A stretch of 64,000 nt of DNA from Sclerodactyla briareus (GCA_026419785.1 JAODTK010005817.1:1-64000), one strand, 5' to 3'; shown: positions 48,940-59,690, numbered from the stretch's first letter. Program-made: numbers and translations. The notes: generated from the letters alone by a model not told the origin.

Positions 48940-48977
48940 AGGTCAATTGAGGTCAGAGGTCACACAAATGCAGGTCA
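48940..48977 (+). promoter_or_regulatory. Four perfect AGGTCA half-sites (DR4-DR1-DR9), sequence match only
   Basis: AGGTCA occurs at 48940, 48950, 48957 and 48972. Gaps are 4, 1 and 9. The same part of other units is more decayed (47182-47195, 47762-47778). DR4 and DR1 are recognised by RXR heterodimers and HNF4-like receptors in animals. Function here is inference only. Confidence 0.3.
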
Positions 48978-49085
48978 AAAATTAGATCACAATGGTGAAC
49001 CTTCCAGCCTTCCGGATTTCAATTCTCCGATTATGGCCAGGAAACAAGTTTTGACCCCTAAGTGACCTGAATGCGAATTAGTAAG

Positions 49086-49482
49086 ATTAAATGACCTCTG
49101 GGGCCCTCGTCCGTACTGTAAAATTCATGCGGACTATAGATAAACCTCTCCACAAAGTTCGTCAAAATCCAACAAACTTCAAAAATATCGCAGAAATTAT
49201 GCAATTAGACTACTTAATTAGAAGTATATCATGCAGGATCTGACGATCGTGTACTCTTCATATGTTATATACCTGAACGGCATCACCAAGCATCTACCGA
49301 TCAAGAGTATCTTGTACACAAGCTTTCAGGCAACTTTTCAGTAAATATGCAAACTTTAGCAAAGGAGAATGGTCATTTGGGACGAAAAGTGGATGCACAT
49401 TGGCAATTCTTCACCGCCGCACGTCCACAAGAAGGTCCCAGCCTATGGCTTCACGGTTCAGGAGATATTAACCGCACTTTCG
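49086..49482 (+). repeat. Family B-related segment leading into a tetranucleotide tail
   Basis: AATGACCTCTGGGGCCCTCG (49089), AGTTCGTCAAAATCCAACAA (49157) and ATTATGCAATTAGACTACTT (49196) are B-like. CTTCACGGTTCAGGAGATAT then CGGACGGACAG introduces the microsatellite. Confidence 0.55.
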
Positions 49483-49578
49483 GACGGACAGACAGACAGA
49501 CAGACAGACGGCGAGACGGGCAGAAAGACAGACGACAGAACAGACAGGACAGACAGGACAGAAAGGACAGGACAAACC
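49483..49578 (+). repeat. GACA-type microsatellite
   Basis: (GACA)n with GGACAG and GAAAGACA variants, about 95 bases, ends in GACAGGACAAAC. It probably forms the tail of the preceding dispersed element. Confidence 0.85.
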
Positions 49579-49639
49579 AACAAAGTGCACTATGTCTCTC
49601 CTTGAACAAGTTCAGGCGAGGACAAAAAGCAATTTTTCT

Positions 49640-51131
49640 TGATTCCTAACGCTCCCAAAAAATGCTCCCAGTCCACACCAACATAAATGGGGTGATTGTA
49701 CTCGCCTTAAGAAAAGTGGCCCCACCCCCGCTGTAGGAAGAGGTCCATCCACATTTTTTTTTAAATTATAGCAACTTCATTCAGCCCCTTTAAAGACGAT
49801 TAACCTGATTAAAGCTCGGATCACCATACAGGTATCAGTTAATGACCAATTGCTCAAGAGAATCCACTACTCTGTCTGTCGAGAAGTATTTTTGTAGCTT
49901 TCTACATACATGTAGTGTCCCATCATGACCCTCGATGATAATCTTGACTTGGTGTCACGTTGCAAGGGACCATAATGTGCAGGACGTGCAGGATGTCAAG
50001 TGCTGTCAAACAATGAATGTCATAGATGGGCAGACAGACGGACAGATAGATAAGAGAAATGCAGGGGGATCACAATAATCTCAGCCAGCATTCATGATCA
50101 TTGATCGGTACAATCTGAGCTACTCAGGATTTGGGGGTTGCACTAACCGGGTCACAGTATACCTGCTATAACCAGGTCATAAAATTTAATGTTTTAAGAC
50201 TGGATCAACTGTTAAGGAAAAAATATATGCTAGAAGCCAGATTGCTCATATGAATGTAGCCGAACTGCTGTCACAATATAATGGAGGGAACCTAGGACGA
50301 ATGGAAAACTGAAGTCTTGACACCCTATCACAATTAGGGCAGACCTATATTACACTGCTAATAAGCTGTGAAAAACAGTGTTACAGTTCATGATGTCTGA
50401 GCTGTGGGGGGAAACTCAACAGATCCGACAATAGTACCACTATCAATATAAAATGACCCGCTTCAGTTACCATGGACAAAAAAATTCTACAGCACAAACG
50501 AGAATCTAAGGAATGGGGGTAGCAACAGCGCAGTGGAAGAATCTCATAAAAACGGATGTATGAGCTTGAATTTATACACACAAGGAAGGTGGCAATGGAG
50601 CCAACTCAGGCGAAACTGTGGAAAATCTAGGATACATGTACTCCACTGGGGGGCAAACTGTTAAAATGGCAGAAGAATTTTACAAAACAGGATTCACTAT
50701 AATTGCCAAACCTTGAGTTGTAGCAGCCCCAAGTCCTGTGGACGTCAATTGCCTGGGGAACACCAACATATTGGAAGTGGAGAAGGTTTTTTTTTTCCGG
50801 GGTTTAGGACTGAATGAATTTTTGCTTTCATTTACTACGAAGTTTTTAGAACAGGGCACCCCCAGAGTCGCTTTGTGACTGACCATTCGGGGTAGAGGAC
50901 ACACATGTTAGTCACTTTGTATTTGACAAGGGATCACATAGATGACCATTGCCTGGGGTATGGGGGTGCATCACGAGTTCTAGGGGGAAATGAATCGGAC
51001 AAAGACATCTACGTATACTGGCTGTTCAGGGTCCAATTTCAGTATGCAGCTATTTATTTCCAGGAAAATGGCGTGCTAGAAAGCTTAGGCGGGTGGTACT
51101 TGTTGTAGCAGTTTTCCTAAGGGGCAGTAAT
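49640..51131. other. Unassigned region
   Basis: No gene or family is recognised. A short GACAGACGGACAGATAGATA run lies at 50033-50052. Confidence 0.45.
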
Positions 51132-51462
51132 GAGGGTGGGTTGGGGGTTGGGGGAAGGGATTGCAGATAAGAGGGTGGGTTGGAGTTGGGGGCAGAGTTG
51201 CAAGCTATGAGGGTGGGTTTGGGGGTGGGGGGAAGGAGTTGCAGCTATGAGGGTGGGTTGGGGGTTGGGGAAGGAGTTGCAGTATGAGGGTGGGTTGGGG
51301 TTGGGGGGAAGGAAGTTGCAGCTTACTGAGGGTTGGTGGGGGTTGGGGAAAGGAGTTGCAGCTACGAGGGTGGGTTGGGGGTTGGGGGAAGGAGTTGCCC
51401 TATGAGGTGGTTGGGGTAGGGGGGGAAGGAGTTGCAGTACTGAGGGTGGGTTGGGGGTTGCG
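51132..51462 (+). repeat. G-rich minisatellite, ~38-base unit, about 9 units
   Basis: Each unit reads roughly GAGGGTGGGTTGGGGGTTGG, then GGGAAGGAGTTGCAGCTAT. Eight units are full and the ninth ends at GGGGGTTGCG. Unit length varies from about 36 to 42 bases by small indels. Every unit has four or more G3+ tracts with short loops, so the plus strand is strongly G-quadruplex-prone. A glycine/tryptophan-rich frame through it reflects the near-39-base unit, not a protein. Confidence 0.92.
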
Positions 51463-53243
51463 AAAGATCATAACCGGAAAAACTTAGGGGAGGCCTCCAT
51501 ATGCTTAATTTTTCCACACTAAAAATGTTTCTCCATACTGATAGTCCCCTCAAACTCACAGCCAATGGTTGCACCCTCGGGGTCCCTAGCAATGATCTAA
51601 ATATATGACAACCCGTGCGGACTACCATTAGGCATGGGGTAGGTACATACATACATACAACAGTAAATGGAGTAAATAGGTAATAGACAGGAAAACACGA
51701 CCAGTAGCTGGTCGGCTCATCTTACATGTAACTGAAGTTAAATAAACATATAGCACCATAAATACGAGGAAAAAAGGATAATTTTATGTCAAGCTGCATC
51801 AAACAATTTCCCCCTCCCCCATTTTTCCATCATCCCCATGATGGGCAAAAAATGTGCAGGCCCCCATTCTCCATCCATGGTACCCTGCAATGGATAAAGA
51901 GGATGCACTACATCTTTGTGAGAGATTGTCTGCCTCTCACGACAGCTAGTAACGCTGTAGATAACCATATGTACGTCAAAAAGTTGCAAGAAGGAGGAAA
52001 TTGATACTATTACCGCCATGTTCTGTAACAAGGTTTTGGGGTCCCACCACTGGACAAATGGCTGCCATCTTCGATCAGGGAGGTCTAGAAGCGTTGCCTA
52101 TCTTATGAACCTTTATAACTGGAGTGTAGGTCGGCAGCAGTCATCAAGATACGTCGGAGGATCAACTGGCGGAAAATACAACAAAAATATTTTTAAAAGT
52201 CAGGTTAAAATGTAATTTTTTATTGTGACCAAAGAATTCCCAAAAAAGTTGGTCGATTGGCAGTTCCATATGGGAACTCGTACGCAAATCAATTCTGCTA
52301 AACAGTGACACGGAACAGGCCAAACAAAACCCCTGAAGCTGTGGGGAAAAAATTGTGCAACATCAAATCACAATAAATTAGAATTAGTGAGTTGAATTAC
52401 CGTTATACGAAAGATATTATTCTCTCATTCAACATATTCACATGCTGCGCCGTTTCTATCTCCTTTCCTCTCCCTACCTCCGACCCTGCAAGAGAATGGA
52501 TTTGAACATATAGACGTGTCTTTGAGGAAGACAAGATTGTCAATCCTCAACTTCGTGTTTTAACAGTCCCTTTAGCCCTTTAGCCTAAATACATGTGGAT
52601 GATACAGTATACTCGGACAAATATAGAGGAGCAAAGAGGAAACGTCCAAATAAAAAAAGGCAACATGGTCAGGCCAAAGTTGCATATTCATAATTTTGTG
52701 TTTAGAGAGCTGATCGGCCATGTGCGCCATTGCCATATTTATAGGGCAATGGAAGATGCAGTCTACAGATAGTACATAGATACCTTACTGCTGTCTGCAG
52801 TGTGTACCTTATTCACCACCAAGGAAAGACCTGAAAAGAGGGAGGGACCCTACGTGGTATTAAAACGAAATCCAAGTAAAGCCCTTCAGACAACTTGAAC
52901 AGTGAATAGCCTTGCACGGTCGTGACTGGTAACAACCCATGGAGCTCCTTCACACAATTACTGGGGCTGCTAGCTGCAAGTACTAACCACAGAGGTGGCG
53001 CTGTTTGTTTTTTTTTTTTTTTCTTTTTTTTTTTTAGGTTTTCAGCAACAGCAAATTTACCCTGGGGTGAGATATACCGTAATGTTGGCCATTACATCCT
53101 GCTTTATTAGCATTTGAGGGATATATCAGCGATGTCAGCGCAACAGGCGCGTACAAGCCTTCGGCTGTCAGAGGGGGCAGAGATTTCCCCCGATCGGCCT
53201 TTTTTCCCGGCGTTTCCTTGGCTCACGGAAGAGTAGTGGGGAA
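51463..53243. other. Unassigned region with a poly(T) tract
   Basis: The only landmark is T15-C-T12 at about 53008-53036. No gene is recognised, and the small frames at 51786-52004 and 52018-52215 have no motif. Confidence 0.45.
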
Positions 53244-53640
53244 GGGGGGGGGGTCGATGACTTGATTCCTCGGGGACATAAAAAATGCAAGCTTCCTCCG
53301 TGCCAGTGTGGGGCACACTTGAGTTTGCGATGATCAATTCACTCCAAACTTTACTGATTTTTTTTATTTATCTTCTGCATTTCCATTTTAGGGGCTTTCG
53401 ATTTCCCAATTTGCCCCATCTGATATTTTGTAAGGGGGACACTGCCCCTAATCCATATCCAGCAACACTTTTAAGTGTGGGGGATATTATAGTTTGGGAT
53501 GTGGCTGCAATCTCCGACCGCACCCAAACCGTGAAAACTTCAGGTGTAGCGCAATACTCTTTAACGCTGTATCCAATCGAACTGAAACTGGTACCACATG
53601 CCACCCTAGTTGAATCCAGAAGGAGTTAGAAAGTGGGGTT
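53244..53640 (-). repeat. Family C unit with palindromic end, reverse copy
   Basis: G10 at 53244-53253 comes first. GCAACACTTTTAAGTGT then GGGGGATATTAT (53462-53492) is the reverse complement of the palindrome at 44678-44712. The CTGTATCCAATCGAACTGAAAC block (53568) corresponds to the reversed GTTTCAGATCAATCGG block. Confidence 0.6.
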
Positions 53641-54010
53641 AATCACAGACATGCATGCTGCCATCTATTTTGTGGGTTTTATACGAAATACTGAGTTCAT
53701 CCGATTACACGAAACTTGGTGGTGGGGTGGCGACAGAAGTTGGTCCTGAAAAACATGCCTGTGATTTTGAGGTTCCAGAGGCAACTTTGTGGAGGTTTGT
53801 CATGATTTTTACTAGATTGTTGGATTGCAAACAAAATTTGGGGGATGTGGACTGTTGTTAGTACAGAACAACATGAAGGTCATTTCGAGGGCACAGGAGA
53901 TCAAGTTGCATTAATCATGCGATTTTTCCAACTTTGTCGTATTTAAACAAAATTAGAGAATGTGGACTACAGTTGGTACTGGTCAAAGTGATCCTATAAA
54001 CGAGGGTACC
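53641..54010 (-). repeat. Family B-type tandem units, reverse orientation
   Basis: GTGGACTGTTGTTAGTACAG (53847) and GTGGACTACAGTTGGTACTG (53961) mark two units of about 114 bases, each with a CAAAATT...AGA/GGG block before. They run opposite to the copies at 44210. Confidence 0.55.
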
Positions 54011-56270
54011 GAGTGCTGTGGCTGCAGGATATATCTGTTGGCGTTTTACCCACCTGAAATGTCTAGTTCTTTACTCCCTAGGCTACAGTAGTGTTTCCTG
54101 TTATTTCATACTTTAACTAAAATCCAGCACCTTTTTACTATTACAAGTACTAAAGCTCAAATCTAATTGGACTTTATCAAGGACTTGTAGCGGCTACCCC
54201 GCACATGAGAAGTTCCAAGAACCGTCTTTTCCAAACTAATCAACACAAACTGTGAGGTAAACCACAAAACAGACCCCCAGTTTCTGAAGGGCCAGGTTGC
54301 TAGCTAGACTGCAGGTTGCAATGATGTGTATTATGGTTACGGTTGAAACTGGGTACGTTGATAGAGGCTCATACCCCCTAATAGACGCACACTGCAATGC
54401 TAACAAGTTTTTGTGTCCTAGTAAAATAAATAAATAAAAAAGTTTGGAGCCCACGCTGGAGACTAATGATCTCGACACTCCGGCTCGGGCCCACCTGCTG
54501 TGAATGTCAGACATCGGGGCCAAGTGCGTCTGAAAACAGGTTCAAAGCGTCCAGTGAGAAGGTAAACAGGTACACATTCTTTAAAGTCGTTGTAGAACCG
54601 ACCAAAGTTTGGTCAAAAGTTGCGGGCCATCTCTGACAATCAGACAAAATGAAATAGTGAGCATCTTTTTTTTTTTTCTTCACTAAATATGCTGACCAAT
54701 TAGCGAATTCGACTAACGCGAAGAAGGGTAGATAATGAGACCTCAGCATCTAAGATATAATAAACGGAGACACTCATGATAGAGTCCGGCCCCTTGGTCC
54801 CCCATTTGTTAATCAAGAGAAAATCCAGCCCTTGTTGTCACAAACTTTGCAGGTAATTGGTAGAGGCATCAATACGGAGAAACTTGAGCCTGATTAACAA
54901 TAAGTAGGCCAAAAAATGACATTCTGCTGTCACCTCTATAATGTACTCACATAGTAATAGGAGAATATACAAAAATGTTGGGTCCTAAATCTGTCAGCCA
55001 CGGATGAAGACAGAGCAAAATTATGCCAAAAAACAGAACGGTTTATGAATCTGGTGATACTCACCCCAATTAGGACCCTGCAACCTCCCCATGTGCAAGC
55101 TGAGCTGTCAAACTGCTCCCCCCGCGCTCCATTCTTTCTCACATTCCGCAGGGCATAGGGGTGGGGTTGAATATGTGAAGCAGATACAGATTCCTACCAA
55201 GATGTCTGAAATCATCAATGAACATTTGACAAACAAGGCAACTATCCCTGCTCTGACTCTTATGATAATGTAATGAGACTGTACGAGGCCTACCTGTTTA
55301 CCCTCTCTGTATGTAGTACTGTATTGATGTGTATCATCTCGTTAGACTCTGTTATTGAAACGATGAGGAAATAACACACACCGCCTGATCTAACGCGACG
55401 TGGCAGACACAACATGTATGAAACAAGCCTTTCCAGATCCTTAGTTCCAACCAAACAGTATCCGGCCGAAACGGGCATAACTTAGCTTAATGATGTAATA
55501 CAATTCCCCTCCTGTTGGCAAAGTGAGAGGCGCTTCAACAAAACGTAAAAAAAGACAAGGTTAATGACCAAGAATCAGCACATGCAAAGACACTGCTGAA
55601 TGGAGAGGCAGTATAGGCCATTCAGGCATGGAATATTCTGGCTACACATACTGAAAAGAATAGAGTATTTTAAACAAGGAAGTCAATCTGCGCGCGCCCG
55701 AACACACATTCACAACTTTAGTTTTAGGGTTTCGGTCCGAGGTAAATAAACGAACGAGGAAGTTGTGATTGCCAGACACTGTAACGTACCGTATGTGTGT
55801 ATTAGGATGTGAAGACTGTGCAACTGGCTCCTGGCATGACTCTTGATATTGGCATTTGTGCTGTTTCGGATGTGAAATGAGCCCATCAGTGCGTTACTCT
55901 CTCTGTGATACTGTCAAACGAAGTGTAAGTGGGTTCAAGTAACTGGCAGGCTGCATGCACTAAAACTCTCTAACTGCGGTAAAGGTAGGTCAATGTTGTC
56001 AGGTCCAGAGTTGTGGTCAGAACACTGCACGGCTCACCGAGCCAATCTACTTTTATTCTAAATCCATACCTACTATCGCGGCATTTATTTTAGCAGAGGC
56101 AAAAGCGGATCACCTAACAAAAACTTTTAGGCTTCCACTGATTTCCCCTTCCCCCAATCTGGGAAGAAAGAATCAGTTTGTCCTTCAGATGTCAAGTGAA
56201 CCAAAAGGTTCTCTCATAATAGAGGCATGACCACTACTGGTTATCAAGTCAGTATCCATCAGTTGTCACT
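54011..56270. other. Unassigned region
   Basis: No gene, RNA or known repeat is recognised over about 2.2 kb. Frames at 54236-54523 and 54507-54749 (minus) show no motif. Confidence 0.45.
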
Positions 56271-56437
56271 CAGGGTTCATTTTGTGATTCCTTTTTGATT
56301 AGCACTCTTCAATGGAAATGTCAGATTTCCCAAGCCTTAGTGTGTGTTGCCTAGTCTAAATGCTAATCAATGGTGGATATTATTAGCACTCATTCCAATT
56401 GGCTAGCACACTGCATGCTAATCCACGTTGAACCCTG
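56271..56437. mobile_element. Possible 167-bp MITE with CAGGGTTCA ends
   Basis: CAGGGTTCATTTTGTGATT at the left and, reverse-complemented, CAGGGTTCAACGTGGATT at the right form an imperfect inverted repeat of about 18 bases. The interior repeats a TTAGCACT/GCTAAT motif. CAGGG ends are common in hAT-type elements, but an 8-bp target duplication is not evident. Confidence 0.4.
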
Positions 56438-57229
56438 TTTGTATTCAGACTTGGTGGGGAACTTATTTATGTATGGGCGGCTGAGTGTGGGCGGCATTCA
56501 TCCAGATCTTGCCAGGTTACCCTAGTGGTCCTCCATACTAGTGTCTCCATACTAAGACTTTGTCAAATTAACCTCAATTTTCTACCGTTTGTCAATTTCT
56601 CTTTTCTATGATATGACCCCCCTTTGCTGTCTTCACACCAGAAACATTAGGGATCTTGTGCTGGCCCATTGATCACTCAAGCGTGAATCAAACAAAGCAT
56701 TCTGGACTTCTGACCCCTTTGAAACCTCAAACCCGACCCCCAAAAATATGGTTACCTCATCATAGGAACATCATCTCGATAAGAATATGCTGCCTTCTGC
56801 CACATCAGCACAGCATTTCAGTTCATTTAGGAATAAACTGCACTGGGAGACTTTCACTGTCCGAAAACGTAAAGACTCGAATTAGCTAAATAACGGACTA
56901 GACACAGCCGAGTTCATTATTAAGCTAAATTTAGAGTGAGACTGTTTATGAACCAATAAAAGTCAACCTGCTGTAGATTATTCCAATTCTACAACCCCAA
57001 ATACGAATACCCAACGATTAGAATATCCTAACTTTAGATTCTCTAGCTTCGTACTCTAAACAGTAAATAAGCCGCAGGGTAATTATTGCGTTAGTTCGAT
57101 CGAAGTAAATTGCATTGCAAACCATCCACTAAAGAATGCAGTGCGTGCTGTGCGGCATTCCCAGAGACGCATTAACGGTGGCTATTCAATGGTCCCGGTT
57201 TTAAATGTTTTCCGAGTTCGTGTTCCAAA

Positions 57230-57395
57230 CCAGGCCGTTTGATGTTCCCATGGTTCGATTTTCCCAGGGTTTGATGTTTCCCCTTTTCCTCATATTTTAT
57301 TTATGCTTAAATTCATGACGCTGATGATCTTCGAACCCCGGGAACATCGAACCTCGAAACATCGAACCCCGGGAACATCGGACCTACAAACCACG
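57230..57395. repeat. Inverted minisatellite (GGTTCGATGTTCCC units facing CGAACCCCGGGAACAT units)
   Basis: The left arm (57230-57285) has three diverged TTTGATGTTCCC-type units. The right arm (about 57332-57390) has CGAACCCCGGGAACAT, CGAACCTCGAAACAT and CGAACCCCGGGAACAT in tandem. The arms are reverse complements across a ~45-base AT-rich loop, so the locus can form a long hairpin. Confidence 0.75.
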
Positions 57396-57887
57396 CAATG
57401 CTAACCGGAGGATTCTAGGCCTGTGAACATGACGTTCAAAAATGCTACGAGCAACACTTCGTTCTGGCCAGTTGTAATGCCATTCAGGCAGGACCCCCTC
57501 GAAGCGCATATATTGAGAGCCGGATCTGCGCGTGTGAATATGAACGTCATAATTGCATTTAAAAAGTACTGCTTTTACTTATGACCCAGCAAAGCGAGCA
57601 AGTATTCGATTGTTGTGTTTACTCTGACCAGCTGCCTGTTATTAGCAGAATACTGTCTGTTATTGCGAAAAAAATAAAAACGGACGTTCACATCGAGGTC
57701 AAAATCAAATCCTGTATTCTCGCAATAACGGATATCTTGGGGTTGTAGAGCCGTGTTATTCCTAAAGAGAGAATCAAAATTGAAACACAGTCATCTAAAA
57801 ATCATGTGGTGCTCCATTAATATAAGGCTTCCATATGGATGCTATAACAGTTAGAGCATTCAGTGCCCTCGAGACAGGTATGGTGCG
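57396..57887. other. Unassigned spacer
   Basis: Nothing recognisable between the inverted minisatellite and the R1 repeat. Confidence 0.4.
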
Positions 57888-58260
57888 CGACTATAAGGTT
57901 CTCAAATCATTGCTTTTGTGCATCAACTGTTACTCCAGCCTATTTACATAAGTTGCTACACATACAGAGTCAACCCAGACCTGTTCGCTCCCCTCTTCAA
58001 CATTAACTTCAGGTTCCCAGGGCTCGAACAAAAACATATGGTTACCGTACTTCATTGACTATATTCCCCCTTATGGAACTCCCTTCCTGTTGATTTAGTC
58101 TCTTGACTCTATCTCCATCTTCTCAACGTCGCTGAAAACCCTTTTTTCCCAGTTCCCTATTGTTTCTACTGCACTCTCAGCATCCGTAGAGCACATTGAA
58201 CACTCTTGTTGGAGTTTGTGATAATATAAGGCTATCAATATTATTATTATAAGTTGATCC
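57888..58260 (-). repeat. Dispersed repeat R1, copy 2
   Basis: It aligns end to end with 2495-2865: ACTATAAGGTTCTCA, CAGACCTGTTCGCTCC, CTTCAGGTTCCCAGGG-type, CTCCCTTCCTGT, GTCTCTTGACTCTATC and CACTCTTGTTGGAGTTTG. The AT-rich end (TATTATTATTATAA) is at the right. Confidence 0.65.
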
Positions 58261-58783
58261 TGATAACTGTAATAGAAAATTCTTGCACAATCGCCTATTG
58301 CAAAAATCATAATAACGTTTGGCACATTCCTACTGAAGAGCGTATGCTCCATCAGAAATTTCAATCGAGGTCATATAAAACTGCAATTTAGGCTTGTACA
58401 GCTTTATCATGCTATTGGCTAATTCAATTTGGTATGATGATTCATACTTGACCAACAGACAGCCACATTAATTTCATGCATGTTTTTTTTTATTACCATG
58501 TTAGAATTTTGCATTAATTTTTCCCCCACGCATTTTTTGTGGGGTCCTTGAACCTTGGACCTCGGACCGAGACGCCCCCAAGTCCTAGCGCCGAGTCGAG
58601 CATTGACTCCCAGTCGGTCCTTCGAAATTGTCTCGAGACCGGACTTGATAGTCTTCCAACATCTCTTGCTGGCAGAGTTCTTAAGTTCTTACAAGAGTAA
58701 AAAACATACAGATTCATCACAGAGACCCTCTAGTCTTGGCTAGTCACGCACCTTACATAGCTGCAAATAAGCTAGATATTCAT
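58261..58783. other. Unassigned spacer
   Basis: It holds GACTC/GTCC-rich sequence at about 58540-58640 that weakly recalls the hexamer arrays. No gene is recognised. Confidence 0.35.
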
Positions 58784-59085
58784 TTACATTGTATCAATAC
58801 TAATGCAAGCATTCTTTCCTGGATGGCCATCCTCATCATCTTCCATTAGATCCTCCAATATCGAGAGAATGGCTATAGGATCGAAGGCAGACGCCTTGAG
58901 GTCCACTCTCCTTTTCCCAAATTCTTCTGAACTAATGTTGAGTGGGTTGGGCTGATAACTACGCTCTCTCTGGTAGCGGTAGCCGATTCCCATCTTAACT
59001 TTCCATGTTCTATTGAAATACAAGTTCTTCCTCGCTTCCAGAACATACAATACAGAAGCTGGCCTGATCTTCTTTGAGTTAACCA
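58784..59085 (-). other. ~100-codon frame just 3' of a LINE, unknown
   Basis: The minus-strand frame begins within the LINE tail (LEEVVNSKKI resembles the LPEEVVNA block that ends CR1-type ORFs). It then runs on without a stop through RRVDLKASAFDPIAILSIL and EDLMEDDEDGHPGKN to a stop at 58784. The composition is protein-like and acidic, but I recognise no family beyond the first ten residues. It may be the LINE's 3' end read through in a lucky frame, or an unrelated exon. Confidence 0.25.
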
Positions 59086-59690
59086 CTTCCTCTAGGCTCT
59101 AAGGTGCAAGTCTCTCAAACCGATAATCAACAAAGTTGTCTCATATGGGATTCTAATTTTTCCCATTCACTATATTAATAGAATGTGATCAGATCCTGTC
59201 CTTTCATGTCGTTGGGCTGTATTGTTTTTCCCAATCAGTCCTAAGGCTTTCAGATCTCTCTTCATATATTTCCCTTCATCTCTGGGATCATTTCCGGTCA
59301 TCCTTTGTTGCACTCCTCGCAATACTTCGATATCTTTCTTCAAATTAGGGTCTCCAGACTGGTATGAATAATCCAAATGTGGTACAAGTAGGGACTTGTC
59401 CTCTTCAAGACTACTGTTCTTATACAATTTTTGAAATTTTCCGTTTGGATATACCAATGACTGTTTGCTTTTTTTTTCGAATCCGCACATTGTCAGGAGA
59501 ACTTCATAGAGAATTTCACAGTACAAACCCCAAGTCTTTCCTCTTCTTCAGGTTTTTCAGTTCTCCCCAGCCATACTGTATTCATAATTTGGATTACCAT
59601 TACCAAAATGCATTAACGGAGCACCCTTCCACATTTAGTTTCATTTTGCCACTCCCCATCCATAACAATCCAGCCTGTTGGCTGAGAAGA
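59085..59690 (-). mobile_element. CR1-like LINE, 3' half of reverse transcriptase
   Basis: On the minus strand I read NYEYSMAGEKL-type sequence after a damaged KMKLNVE..CSV block (about 59650-59590), then a KKANS segment (about 59470). PHLDYSYQSGDPNLKKDIEV (about 59382-59323) is followed by LRGVQQRMTGNDP, KRDLKALGLIGK and RTGSDHILL. CR1-clade LINEs show the order FN..KC.VM, DLGV, KKAN, RPHLDY, KKDIE.LE.VQRRAT and LK.LGL, so the assignment is secure. Frames change several times. The 5' half lies at 60700-61300, separated by other repeats. Confidence 0.85.

Larger units (their letters stand above)
46430..49085 (+). repeat. Satellite array, ~580-base period, about 4.5 units
   Basis: The landmark GATCGAAGCGGGAGTT or a variant lies at 46514, 47023, 47609, 48189 and 48797, so spacings are about 509, 586, 580 and 608. 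Each unit holds two sub-repeats built on TGACCTTTAATGACATGGC, ATGAAAATTGTAACTCTCC and CCACTCCTAGGAGCATTTTG. It also holds AGACTCAACCTTTAACCACA, GAGGTCAGAGGTCACAC and GAACCTTCCAGCCTTC. G24 at 48485-48508 interrupts the fourth unit. Long minus-strand frames here, such as 47214-47648, are shadows of the array. Confidence 0.88.

Noticed and set aside
51132-51462. CRISPR array
   Set aside because: Units are contiguous with no unique spacers, and the context is eukaryotic. It is a minisatellite.
51284-51487. Gly/Trp-rich repeat protein
   Set aside because: The frame exists only because the minisatellite unit is close to 39 bases. It is lost at units of other lengths.
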